The position numbers were made by a program, and so were the translations under genes. From Bacteroidia bacterium (GTDB lineage Bacteria; Bacteroidota; Bacteroidia; NS11-12g; UBA955): a stretch of 64,000 nt of DNA. Below, piece after piece: positions 18,146 to 26,606 of this stretch. The notes beneath the pieces are model-generated. The model was not told the origin of the DNA, did no database searches, and saw nothing but the letters and a program-made list of their open reading frames with translations. Location: NCBI GenBank assembly GCA_023228875.1, contig JALOAG010000002.1, forward strand, positions 244,524 through 308,523, read 5' to 3'. The first letter of the stretch is position 1; every line of letters begins with the position of its first letter.

Positions 18146-19378
18146 ATGAACCAAAAGAATAAAAGAAAAATAATCAATGATCCTGTATATGGATTTTTGA
18201 CTTTACCATCTGATTTAATCTTTGACTTAGTTGAGCATCCTTATTTCCAACGATTGCGTAGGATTAAGCAATTAGGTCTTGCAGAGCTTGTATATCCGGG
18301 AGCTATACATTCCCGATTTCATCATGCTTTAGGAGCCTTGCAATTAACGTGTAGGGCGTTGGATGTTCTGAAGCAGAAAGGTGCTGAAATTTCAGAACAT
18401 GAATACGAAGCTACTTGTGCCGCCATTTTGTTGCATGACATAGGTCATGGACCTTTTTCTCATACGTTAGAATATATTCTTGTCAAAGATTTGCATCATG
18501 AAAGAATCTCTACGCTGATTATGGAAAAAATGAATCAAGAGTTTGAAGGCAGGCTGGCTACTTGTATCAGTATATTTAACAACCAATATCCAAAGAAGTT
18601 TCTCCATCAACTCATCTCAAGTCAGTTAGACATGGATAGGTTAGACTATTTGAGTAGAGATAGTTTCTATTCAGGAGTGAGCGAAGGAGTGGTGAGTGCT
18701 GATAGAATTATTAATATGTTAAATGTGGTGGACAACCACTTAGTGCTAGAAGAAAAAGGGATTTATAGTATTGAGAAATTTATCATAGCACGCAGGCTCA
18801 TGTATTGGCAGGTTTATCTGCACAAAACGGTTGTTTCGGCTGATATTTTGTTGAAACAAGTACTTATGCGAGCAAGGAATTTAGCGGTGGACGGTGAGGA
18901 TGTGTATGCAACACCGGCTTTGACACCATTCTTGTTTAGCAAACCCAATGAACAAAAATTTGAACAAGAAACTGATACATGGTTAGCACGTTTTACCTTG
19001 CTTGATGACGCGGAGTTGACAGTTAGTATCAAACAATGGCAATTTCACAAAGATTCAATTCTTGCTACTTTGTCAAAAAACTTCGTTGAGAGAAAGCTTC
19101 CCAAAATACTTATATCCAATTCAGTAATTTCAGCGCAAGAATTAGAAGCAATACAAACAGAAATAAAGAGAAAGTATAAAATCAACGAAAACGACCTTGG
19201 CTATTTTATTCAGTCCGGGACACTTGAGAATAATGCATATAAGCAAGATACTCCGGAATCTATCAGTATCATTAGGAAAGATGGAGCCGTTGTAGATGTT
19301 ACCGAAGTGTCTGATAATTACAACCTTTCGGCATTGAAAAAAACCGTTAGAAAGTACTATTTATGTTACATGAAATAG
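18146..19378 (+). CDS. HD-domain phosphohydrolase (COG1078, dGTPase-related)
   Basis: About 410 residues. The metal-binding HD signature is intact: His in SRFHHALGAL, HD in LLHDIGHGPFSHTLE, and a later Asp in DMDRLDYLSRDS. The opening NDPVYGFLTLP is typical of this HD subfamily, whose studied members hydrolyse (deoxy)nucleoside triphosphates or phosphorylated substrates. ATG 18146 is preferred to the GTG three bases upstream. The exact substrate cannot be inferred. It may be co-transcribed with dnaB. Confidence 0.85.
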   Translation: MNQKNKRKIINDPVYGFLTLPSDLIFDLVEHPYFQRLRRIKQLGLAELVYPGAIHSRFHHALGALQLTCRALDVLKQKGAEISEHEYEATCAAILLHDIGHGPFSHTLEYILVKDLHHERISTLIMEKMNQEFEGRLATCISIFNNQYPKKFLHQLISSQLDMDRLDYLSRDSFYSGVSEGVVSADRIINMLNVVDNHLVLEEKGIYSIEKFIIARRLMYWQVYLHKTVVSADILLKQVLMRARNLAVDGEDVYATPALTPFLFSKPNEQKFEQETDTWLARFTLLDDAELTVSIKQWQFHKDSILATLSKNFVERKLPKILISNSVISAQELEAIQTEIKRKYKINENDLGYFIQSGTLENNAYKQDTPESISIIRKDGAVVDVTEVSDNYNLSALKKTVRKYYLCYMK

Positions 19379-19400
19379 GATAACGAGCTGCGAATAAACC

Positions 19401-19408
19401 TAATTTTG
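19401..19408 (+). promoter_or_regulatory. -7 promoter element for ndh
   Basis: TAATTTTG, 16 nt before the ndh start codon. No TTG at the correct -33 distance. Confidence 0.4.
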
Positions 19409-19424
19409 CAGAAAAAATAAAAAC

Positions 19425-20705
19425 ATGAGTTTACCTCCTTTAAAAGGCAATCAAAAGCGAGTTATCATAGTAGGAGCAGGATTTGCAGGACTCAAACTCG
19501 CAGAACTATTGCCAATAGACCTTTTTCAAGTAATATTAATAGATAAAAACAATTACCATCAATTTCAACCCTTGCTATATCAGGTTGCTACATCTGGTTT
19601 AGAGCCAAGTAATATATGTTTCCCTTTGAGAAAAGTGTTTCAAAATAAATGGAATGTATATATGCGGTTCACAGAGGTAACCGGTGTAAACCAAGAAGCA
19701 AAGACAATTGATACCGGTATAGGTACAATTCCCTATGATTATTTGATTCTGGCTTATGGTGCTGTAACCAATTTCTTTAATAATGAGATGGTAGAGAAAA
19801 ATTCATACTCCATGAAGTCAGTTTCCGAAGCCCTTTTACTTAGAAATACTTTATTGCAAAATTACGAAAAAGCATTGAGTGCTCAGTCTGATGAAGAAAG
19901 AGATGAATTGTTGAATGTGGTGATTGTTGGAGGCGGACCTACAGGGGTGGAATTAGCCGGAGCTATTTCTGAAATGAGAAATAAAATCCTTCCTAAAGAT
20001 TATTCTGAAATTAACTTTAGAGAAATGAAAGTGTACCTTATCGAAGCAGGACCGAAACTGCTGGGAGCGATGTCTGATAAATCAGGAAATACCGTTCAAG
20101 ACTATTTAGAACATTTGGGAGTAAGCGTCATAAAAGGCAATGCTGTTAAAAACTTTGATGGACGTATAGTTGAACTTGCGGATGGGACTTCACTTCATAG
20201 CAATACATTGATATGGGCTGCAGGTGTTAAGGGTAGTAAATTAAAAGGTCTGTCAGACGAAATGTATTCGCGTAGTACAAGATTATTGGTAGATGAATAC
20301 AGTGCTGTCAAAGGGACTGATGGCATATATGCTATTGGAGACATTGCCCAAATGGAAACAAAGGAGTATCCTAAAGGACATCCGCAAGTTGCTCAAGTTG
20401 CTTTGCAACAAGCTGCATGTCTTGCTAAAAATATGGTGAATCCATTCAAAGGCAAAAGCAAAATACCTTTTCAATACAAAGACAAAGGAAGTCTTGCTAC
20501 AGTAGGTCGCAACAAAGCAGTGGCAGACATTAAGAAATTGAAATTACGTGGATTTATTGCTTGGTTTGTTTGGATGGCAGTGCACTTAATTTCTATTATT
20601 GGTGTAAAAAATAAATTCTTTGTTGTTACCAATTGGGTTTGGCAGTATTTTACTTACGACCCTTCATTACGTTTAATCATCAGAGCCAAGTACAGAAAAC
20701 CCTAA
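19425..20705 (+). CDS. ndh: Type II NADH dehydrogenase (NDH-2)
   Basis: A 426-residue FAD-dependent pyridine-nucleotide oxidoreductase. The first Rossmann motif GAGFAGLKLAELL binds FAD, the second VVGGGPTGVELAGAI binds NADH, and GIYAIGDIA is the second FAD motif. A quinone-site-like AQVALQQA stretch and a C-terminal amphipathic/hydrophobic segment (FIAWFVWMAVHLISIIGV) anchor it at the inner membrane. The family transfers electrons from NADH to quinone without pumping protons. It is followed 3 nt later by the tadA-like gene. Confidence 0.9.
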   Translation: MSLPPLKGNQKRVIIVGAGFAGLKLAELLPIDLFQVILIDKNNYHQFQPLLYQVATSGLEPSNICFPLRKVFQNKWNVYMRFTEVTGVNQEAKTIDTGIGTIPYDYLILAYGAVTNFFNNEMVEKNSYSMKSVSEALLLRNTLLQNYEKALSAQSDEERDELLNVVIVGGGPTGVELAGAISEMRNKILPKDYSEINFREMKVYLIEAGPKLLGAMSDKSGNTVQDYLEHLGVSVIKGNAVKNFDGRIVELADGTSLHSNTLIWAAGVKGSKLKGLSDEMYSRSTRLLVDEYSAVKGTDGIYAIGDIAQMETKEYPKGHPQVAQVALQQAACLAKNMVNPFKGKSKIPFQYKDKGSLATVGRNKAVADIKKLKLRGFIAWFVWMAVHLISIIGVKNKFFVVTNWVWQYFTYDPSLRLIIRAKYRKP

Positions 20706-20708
20706 AGC

Positions 20709-21155
20709 ATGGAAGACCTTTTTACTGACGAATATTTTATGGAAATCGCGCTTAAAGAAGCGCAAAAGGCATTTGAAGAAGATGAAGTTCCCATTGGGGC
20801 AATTGTTGTGCATGGAAACAAAATCATAGGGAAGGGGTATAACCAGACAGAAAGATTGAAAGATATTACAGCTCATGCAGAAATGTTGGCAATTACATCT
20901 GCTTCTCATTATATTGGCAGTAAATACCTTGAAGAATGTACACTCTATGTTACGCTTGAGCCTTGTGTGATGTGCATGGGTGCGTTGAAGGCAGCACGTA
21001 TTTCTAAAATTGTATTTGCAACATCAGAACCTAAAACAGGGTACTCTATTTTTCTTCCTGAAACATTTTCCAAATCAATTCAAATAGAGTGTGGAGAAAA
21101 GCAGCAAGAGGCTTTGGATATATTACAGAGATTCTTTAAACAAAAGAGGATATAA
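20709..21155 (+). CDS. tadA: tRNA-specific adenosine deaminase TadA
   Basis: A 148-residue zinc deaminase. The active site is complete: His56 and Glu58 in the AHAEM motif, Cys86 and Cys89 in EPCVMC. The family converts A34 to inosine in tRNA-Arg(ACG). The length and the FFKQKR-like C-terminus fit TadA better than guanine or cytosine deaminases, though side activity on nucleobases cannot be excluded. It lies 3 nt after ndh and 16 nt before a membrane lipoprotein gene, so the three are probably one operon. Confidence 0.88.
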   Translation: MEDLFTDEYFMEIALKEAQKAFEEDEVPIGAIVVHGNKIIGKGYNQTERLKDITAHAEMLAITSASHYIGSKYLEECTLYVTLEPCVMCMGALKAARISKIVFATSEPKTGYSIFLPETFSKSIQIECGEKQQEALDILQRFFKQKRI

Positions 21156-21171
21156 TTTGACAAAGTAGAAA

Positions 21172-22020
21172 ATGCGAAACATAATTGGATTAATACTTCT
21201 CTTTTTCTTGCTGAATTCATGTTCAATTGAAATCGCTAAACATCGTTATAGCAGAGGGTGGGGAATACGTACCTCAAAAACACACTATGTTCACACAGAA
21301 AGAAAATATAATGCATCAATCCAAACCAAATCCTTTGCATTCCCGCTTAAAGATACAGTGAGAGGGTACTTGGTTCCTGATACTATATTTTTAAAGGACT
21401 CCATACATCATTCGGATTCAACAGAAAGTTATGATTTGTCTCCCCCTGTTTTATTTAATCCTGACACTGTTAATTCTGTTAAAAGTCATGAGCAAGTGCT
21501 TGAAGAATATCGAAAAGCAAAAAGTAATCTTGAGAAAATCAGTATATGGACAGTCGCAACCTTTGCTATTGCACTAGTTGCAGTGCTCGCTGCCGGTTCA
21601 ATTGTCGCAGGCACAGCAGGAGTAGGAATCGTGCATTTATTCTTATTTACTATGGCAATCTTGTCTTTGATTTCAATTTATCGTTATATTAAAGTATTCA
21701 AACTCTTACGGTTTTTGTATAAAGAAGGACCTTCATTTTTAGATGCTTCCAATCCTCAACATGAAGAAAAATTGAAATTAAGATTTAGAATGATGGTCAA
21801 TGCCTTGTTTATTGTGCCTTTGGCTTCATTATTCATGACAATTATGTTGCATAAAAGATTGTTACCTGAGGATGGTTATTTTGTTACTGATCTCAATGAA
21901 CTATTGAGAAATAAAGCAGGATGGTATATCTTTTATTCCATTCTACTATTGATTTTGTGGGGATACTTGTTCTATTTAAGTTATCCTTATCTGTTTATTA
22001 CGCTACTTTCAATTCTTTAG
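21172..22020 (+). CDS. Membrane lipoprotein of unknown function
   Basis: A 282-residue protein with a lipoprotein signal (lipobox LLNSC, Cys about 17). A short basic segment follows (EIAKHRYSRGWGIRTSKTHYV) resembling the I-x-K-R-x-Y-x-x-G-W/Y motif found near the N-terminus of many small Bacteroidota lipoproteins. After a polar region come four or five hydrophobic segments (about 120-145, 148-170, 205-225, 250-280). A lipid anchor combined with several transmembrane helices is unusual. Function unknown. It is the last gene of the ndh-tadA run and has a terminator directly behind it. Confidence 0.7.
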   Translation: MRNIIGLILLFFLLNSCSIEIAKHRYSRGWGIRTSKTHYVHTERKYNASIQTKSFAFPLKDTVRGYLVPDTIFLKDSIHHSDSTESYDLSPPVLFNPDTVNSVKSHEQVLEEYRKAKSNLEKISIWTVATFAIALVAVLAAGSIVAGTAGVGIVHLFLFTMAILSLISIYRYIKVFKLLRFLYKEGPSFLDASNPQHEEKLKLRFRMMVNALFIVPLASLFMTIMLHKRLLPEDGYFVTDLNELLRNKAGWYIFYSILLLILWGYLFYLSYPYLFITLLSIL

Positions 22021-22028
22021 GAACAAAC

Positions 22029-22059
22029 AAGGCTGCCTATTAGATAGACAGCCTTTTTT
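22029..22059 (+). terminator. Rho-independent terminator
   Basis: Hairpin AAGGCTGcCTAT (22029-22040) / ATAGaCAGCCTT (22044-22055), followed by a run of T. It ends the ndh-tadA-lipoprotein unit and may also act on the convergent immunophilin gene. Confidence 0.8.
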
Positions 22060-22081
22060 ATAATATTTTCTTTATTAGCAA

Positions 22082-23257
22082 TTATTCAATACTGATAACT
22101 TTGACTTCAAAAATCAAAGTAGCATTAGGAGGAACAACCCCACCGGCACCTGCAGCACCATATCCTAATTCAGAAGGAATTATCAAAACAGCCTCAGTTC
22201 CGGGATTTAATAACATCATTCCTTCATCCCATCCTTTGATTACTTGTCCAACACCCACTTGGAATTTGAAAGGTTCATTTCTATCGAACGATGAATCTAA
22301 TTTTCTTCCATCAGGGAGTGTTAGCGTATAATGACAAGTAATGGTTTGACCTGCTTTTGCGGTAGCACCTTTACCTTGTTTTTTAATAACATATTTCAAT
22401 CCGCTGGCTGTGGTTTTTGCTCCTTTGGTTATTTTAGCTAACACTTCGGATTCTTTCTTTTTTCTTTCTTCTTCTTTCTTTGCAAGTTTTTCGGCAGCGT
22501 GTTGCTGTTCATATTCAAACACAGCAGCAGCATTAAATTTCTCTGCTTCTGCACCGATTCTAACAATAGAAATATGTTGCATAACATCTCCTTGTTGAAT
22601 TGCATTGACTACTTCTTGTCCTTCAACCACGTGACCAAAAACAGAATGTTTTCCATCGAGCCAAGGTGTTGCAACGTGTGTAATAAAGAATTGACTTCCG
22701 TTCGTGCCGGGACCGGCATTTGCCATAGAGAGAACTCCGGGCCCTACATGCTTTAAGTTGTCGTCAAATTCGTCTGCAAAACTATATCCGGGACCACCTG
22801 CACCTGTTCCTTGAGGGTCGCCTCCTTGAATCATAAAGTTGGCGATTACACGGTGAAATTTAAGCCCATCATAGAACGCTTGTCCAACTGCAAAGCTGTT
22901 GTTCTTAATAGTACCTTCTGCTAAACCAACAAAATTCGCTACAGTCATTGGCACTTTTTGGAATTCTAATTCCAGCAAAATATCACCTTTATTGGTTTGG
23001 ATTTTTGCATACATCCCTTCTTTGAGGGCTACTTCTTTATTGTTATTCATAACGTAATATTGATTGTTCTTTTTAATCACTTCAACCTTGACAGGTGTTT
23101 TGTCTGTTAGACTAGCCGGCTGAACATCGGTAGTAGTTGAAGTGGGTGTCTCTGTTGATGTAGATTCATTGTTTGGTGTTTCTACATTGGTGTTTGCGCA
23201 TGCCGTCATACAAAGGATTGCTCCGGCAATGGCATAAGTGAAAAACTGTTTTTTCAT
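22082..23257 (-). CDS. Periplasmic cyclophilin-FKBP fusion peptidyl-prolyl isomerase (lipoprotein)
   Basis: A 391-residue dual immunophilin. The lipoprotein signal (lipobox CMTAC, Cys20) is followed by a Thr/Ser/Pro-rich linker. Then comes a cyclophilin domain (about 80-245; FYDGLKFHRVIANFMIQGGDPQGTGAGGPGY, SQFFIT, LDGKHSVFGHV), a charged Lys/Glu linker, and an FKBP domain (about 285-391; HYTLTLPDGRKLDSS, GWDEGMMLL, IPSELGYGAAG, NATLIFEVKV). The cyclophilin catalytic Arg in FHRV is present. The fusion order cyclophilin-FKBP is known from Flavobacterium-type bacteria. It should assist folding of exported proteins on the periplasmic side of a membrane. Confidence 0.9.
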   Translation of the reverse strand: MKKQFFTYAIAGAILCMTACANTNVETPNNESTSTETPTSTTTDVQPASLTDKTPVKVEVIKKNNQYYVMNNNKEVALKEGMYAKIQTNKGDILLELEFQKVPMTVANFVGLAEGTIKNNSFAVGQAFYDGLKFHRVIANFMIQGGDPQGTGAGGPGYSFADEFDDNLKHVGPGVLSMANAGPGTNGSQFFITHVATPWLDGKHSVFGHVVEGQEVVNAIQQGDVMQHISIVRIGAEAEKFNAAAVFEYEQQHAAEKLAKKEEERKKKESEVLAKITKGAKTTASGLKYVIKKQGKGATAKAGQTITCHYTLTLPDGRKLDSSFDRNEPFKFQVGVGQVIKGWDEGMMLLNPGTEAVLIIPSELGYGAAGAGGVVPPNATLIFEVKVISIE

Positions 23258-23270
23258 ATAATTATAATTG

Positions 23271-23624
23271 TTAAAATGCTAGGATTTCTTCTTTGTCAAA
23301 ATACTCAATAATATGCTGCTTCAAAAATAGCTCTTGTTCTGATAAATCAAGCATAGGGATAGGTTTAATTGATTTCCAACGGGGCCAGCCATCGGAGTCA
23401 ATGCCTTCAAGCTCATAATAACCTGAATAGCTCAAAATTTTACATGTTGCAATATGAAGCAACATTACTTTTTCATCCTTAGAGAAATTGCTGTCAGAGA
23501 TTGTGCCTAATTCTCTAATCCCAATAATAAAAAGAATTGCATTGAGATCAGGGTTTTTGTGGTCAAATCTATTTGCGATAAAATCAGTAAGTTGTCCCCA
23601 CTTTGTCAATATCTCATTACTCAT
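23271..23624 (-). CDS. Conserved hypothetical protein
   Basis: A 117-residue soluble acidic protein with no signal peptide. Visible features are a conserved-looking core (DLNAILFIIGIRELG ... FSKDEKVMLLHIATCKILSYSGYYELEGIDSDGWPRWK) and a C-terminal helix ending in IIEYFDKEEILAF. I do not recognise a named domain. It lies 13 nt upstream of the immunophilin gene on the same strand, and its start is close to the divergent GH3 gene. Confidence 0.65.
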   Translation of the reverse strand: MSNEILTKWGQLTDFIANRFDHKNPDLNAILFIIGIRELGTISDSNFSKDEKVMLLHIATCKILSYSGYYELEGIDSDGWPRWKSIKPIPMLDLSEQELFLKQHIIEYFDKEEILAF

Positions 23625-23693
23625 GCTTTTTTTTACTTAATATTGCCTCTGTTAAAACCTGATGTACGTACAGATACAAGGCGCCACAAAGAA

Positions 23694-25232
23694 ATGAAAA
23701 TCATTGGAAAGTTATTAAATAAGAGCAAAATAATTTCTACCGCATTGCTATTAAATAGGGTGAATGCAATAATCTCTCAGAGGCGAACATTAAAGAAGAT
23801 GCTGTTGAAAGCCAAGAATACCCAATTTGGCAAACATTATCATTTTAGTGAAATATTAGAGGAGAAGGATGTTTACAAATCGTTTTCGCAGCGTGTACCG
23901 CTATCTAATTATTCTACAATGTTTCCTTGGTGGCAGCGAGCATATAACAATGAAGAAAATGTAACTTGGCCCGGCAAAATCGAATATTTTGCATTAAGTT
24001 CCGGTACTTCCGAAGGAGCCAGTAAGTATATTCCAGTGAGTGAGGATATGCTCAAATCTATTAAGAAAGGAAGTGTAAGACAGATTCTTAATATTGCTTT
24101 TACAGACCTGCCAAAAGACTTTCTTGCAAAACATTATCTGATGATTGGTGGTAGTACTGATTTGAATTATAATGGATATGTCTATTCGGGTGATTTAAGC
24201 GGCATTACAACCCAAAATGTTCCTATTTGGTTTGAAAGATTTTCAAAGCCGAGTATGGAAATCAGAAGTACCAAAGATTGGCATGAAAAGATTGAAAGAA
24301 TAACAGCTGAAGCAAAGAATTGGGATGTAGTGATGATTGCGGGAGTTCCGGCTTGGATTCAATTGCTAATAGAAAATATTGTCAAAACCTATAATCTCAA
24401 CAATATTCATGATATTTGGCCAAATTTCTCTGTGTATGTTCACGGAGGTGTGGATATTACACCCTACAAGAAAGGACTTAACGCATTATTAGGTCAGCCT
24501 ATTATGTATTTTGAAACATATTTGGCTTCAGAAGGGTTTATTGCATTTCAACAAAAGATTAGCGCGAAAGGAATGAAGTTAATCTTTCGCAATGAAATGT
24601 TTTATGAGTTTATCCCTTTTGACAGAAACAATTTTAATGATTCCGGAGAGTTAGTTGACAATCCGCAAGTGTTGTCTTTGTCAGAAGTAACAGAGAATAA
24701 AGAATATGCCATCATTATTACTACTTGTGCAGGTGCATGGCGATATATGATTGGCGATGTAGTGAAATTTGTTGATGTTGAAAATTGTGAAATCAAAATT
24801 ACCGGAAGAACCAAGCACTTTTTAAGTATGTGCGGGGAACACTTGTCGGTGGATAATATGACGAGAGCTATTGAAATTGTTTCTAATAAGTTGGATGTGA
24901 ATTTTGTAGAGTTCACTGTTAAAGGTGTGCCTTATGGAAATTTATTCGCTCATCAATGGTATATTGGCACTAATGGTTGCGATGTAGATGAAGCGCAGGT
25001 TACAGCATTGTTAGATAACACGCTAAAAGAATTAAATGATGATTATGCTACTGAAAGGATGCATGCATTAAAGAATATTATGGTCAAATTAGTGCCCAAT
25101 CAACTGTTTCTACAATGGATGGATAAACAAGGAAAGACGGGTTCTCAAAATAAGTTTCCGCGTGTACTCTCTGATGAGAAATATCAAGTTTGGGTTGAGT
25201 TTGTTCAAGAATCTCTTAATGTCAAAATATAA
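23694..25232 (+). CDS. GH3 auxin-responsive-promoter family protein (acyl-adenylate/amido synthetase fold)
   Basis: About 512 residues. The three ATP-binding motifs of the GH3 branch of ANL adenylating enzymes are visible: SSGTSEGASKYIP (about 101), YFETYLASEGFIAF, and YMIGDVVKFVD. Plant GH3 proteins conjugate amino acids to acyl hormones; the substrate of bacterial homologues is unknown. The frame is open upstream to 23559, inside the divergent 23624 gene. ATG 23694 therefore gives the usual N-terminus (MKIIGKLLNKS) and leaves room for a promoter. Its stop overlaps the next lipoprotein gene by 14 nt. Confidence 0.88.
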   Translation: MKIIGKLLNKSKIISTALLLNRVNAIISQRRTLKKMLLKAKNTQFGKHYHFSEILEEKDVYKSFSQRVPLSNYSTMFPWWQRAYNNEENVTWPGKIEYFALSSGTSEGASKYIPVSEDMLKSIKKGSVRQILNIAFTDLPKDFLAKHYLMIGGSTDLNYNGYVYSGDLSGITTQNVPIWFERFSKPSMEIRSTKDWHEKIERITAEAKNWDVVMIAGVPAWIQLLIENIVKTYNLNNIHDIWPNFSVYVHGGVDITPYKKGLNALLGQPIMYFETYLASEGFIAFQQKISAKGMKLIFRNEMFYEFIPFDRNNFNDSGELVDNPQVLSLSEVTENKEYAIIITTCAGAWRYMIGDVVKFVDVENCEIKITGRTKHFLSMCGEHLSVDNMTRAIEIVSNKLDVNFVEFTVKGVPYGNLFAHQWYIGTNGCDVDEAQVTALLDNTLKELNDDYATERMHALKNIMVKLVPNQLFLQWMDKQGKTGSQNKFPRVLSDEKYQVWVEFVQESLNVKI

Positions 25233-25875
25233 TTATACCAGGCTGATAGGAAAAGCATGGGTGATGCTTTGCTTATTGCTGCTTCTTTCGTGTAGTTCTA
25301 ATCGTAACAATCAAATTACAGTACAAAACATTCAAGAGTTTTGTAGTCATTTAGAGAACGATAAAAACCTTTCGGATTTGCAAGTGGATTTTTTTAGACA
25401 ATTAAATGCCATTGCCAAAGGTAGGGAATCATATAAAAATTTACTATCAAGTCAATCCACACATCCAAAACCCCAAGAATTTGAACATATATTAATCAAT
25501 GAAAAGGATTTTGAATATATCAGCCAGAGGATATTTACTGTATTACTTGATAATAATATTACTTACGGTAAATTGTTAGCGGATTTACAAGCATCAGACT
25601 CACTCAACAATCTTTTTACTAATGAACTGATAATGGTATATGGACAAATAGATTCAGTTTGCAAAGAGCTTGATCATTCAATGCCGGAAACACATGAACC
25701 TTATATAAGCCCGTCAATTTTATATGGTTTTTGTCCTTATATGCCAGATAATCATCCGTTATATATAAAAGCAGAATCAATACGAAATAAAAGAAACAGC
25801 GAAATTGAATATCGTTTTCCTATTCTTTCTAAAGTCAGAAAAATGATGGGAGAACTCTTTGTTGGTATATCGTAA
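25219..25875 (+). CDS. Lipoprotein of unknown function coupled to the GH3 gene
   Basis: About 218 residues starting at ATG 25219, overlapping the GH3 gene by 14 nt. An N-terminal signal ends in lipobox LLLSC followed by SSN. The remainder is predicted helical, with no recognised domain. There is a conserved-looking FCPYMPDNHPLY segment and a basic C-terminal tail. The translational overlap suggests that it works with, or is dosed with, the GH3 enzyme. The protein would sit in a membrane facing the periplasm. Starts further upstream (25162, 25174) would prefix the signal peptide with GH3-derived sequence and are less likely. Confidence 0.65.
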   Translation: MSKYNYTRLIGKAWVMLCLLLLLSCSSNRNNQITVQNIQEFCSHLENDKNLSDLQVDFFRQLNAIAKGRESYKNLLSSQSTHPKPQEFEHILINEKDFEYISQRIFTVLLDNNITYGKLLADLQASDSLNNLFTNELIMVYGQIDSVCKELDHSMPETHEPYISPSILYGFCPYMPDNHPLYIKAESIRNKRNSEIEYRFPILSKVRKMMGELFVGIS

Positions 25876-25893
25876 CTGCTATTCACTTTTTAA

Positions 25894-25901
25894 TATTTTT
25901 G
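25894..25901 (+). promoter_or_regulatory. -7 promoter element for rsmE
   Basis: TATTTTTG ends 6 nt before ATG 25908, so the transcript would have almost no leader. It also covers the alternative TTG start at 25899, arguing against that start. Confidence 0.4.
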
Positions 25902-25907
25902 TACACG

Positions 25908-26606
25908 ATGGATATGTTTTTTGGGAATATAGATGACAAGGGAGACTTAGTCTTACATCATGATGAAGTCAATCACTGTTTTAGAGTAATGCGTAAAAAA
26001 GCGGGTGATAGGATTGGGGTTATGAACGGGAAGGGCTTGATATGGGAAGCGGATATCAACGAAATGACTTCTAAAACCGGAGTGTTGAGCAATTTCCAAA
26101 AAGTGATTTCAAATGTTTTGCTCCCTTATACCATGCATTTGGCTGTAGCTCCGACTAAAAATGCCGAAAGGATAGAATGGCTATTAGAAAAGTCTATTGA
26201 AATTGGCATACACCATTTTACACTTCTCTATACACATAGGACAGAGCGAAAGCGAGTAAATATTGAGCGATTAGAAAAGATAGCTGTTGCAGCATTGAAA
26301 CAGAGTTGCCAACCGATATTGCCGACAATAACCGAATGTAATTTTAAGGAGTTTGTAACCAAGCGAACCACGCAAGCAAAGTTTATTGCATCTTGCAAAG
26401 GATTTAGCAATATTCAACCGATTTCAGCATTAGCAAACACATCAGACATAGTGGTTATGGTAGGTCCCGAAGGTGATTTTACAGATGAAGAATATAACGC
26501 TGCATTGCAGCATGAATTTATTCCAATCAGTTTTGGGACACAAAGGCTTAGGACAGAAACAGCAGCTCTGTTAGCTGTAATGTCCCGCTATTCCTTACAA
26601 AATTAG
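25908..26606 (+). CDS. rsmE: 16S rRNA (uracil-1498-N3)-methyltransferase RsmE
   Basis: About 232 residues. The N-terminal PUA-like domain (MFFGNIDDKGDLVLHHDEVNHCFRVMRKKAGD) is followed by a SPOUT methyltransferase domain with the trefoil-knot SAM-binding motifs VVMVGPEGDFTDEEYNAA and FGTQRLRTETAALL. It methylates U1498 in the decoding region of the small ribosomal subunit. ATG 25908 (or 25914) is chosen over TTG 25899 because the -7 element covers the latter. It overlaps convergent thiL by 4 nt. Confidence 0.93.
   Translation: MDMFFGNIDDKGDLVLHHDEVNHCFRVMRKKAGDRIGVMNGKGLIWEADINEMTSKTGVLSNFQKVISNVLLPYTMHLAVAPTKNAERIEWLLEKSIEIGIHHFTLLYTHRTERKRVNIERLEKIAVAALKQSCQPILPTITECNFKEFVTKRTTQAKFIASCKGFSNIQPISALANTSDIVVMVGPEGDFTDEEYNAALQHEFIPISFGTQRLRTETAALLAVMSRYSLQN

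Noticed and set aside
23559..23694. 45-residue N-terminal extension of the GH3 protein
   Set aside because: It overlaps the divergent gene starting at 23624 and is not part of the GH3 fold.
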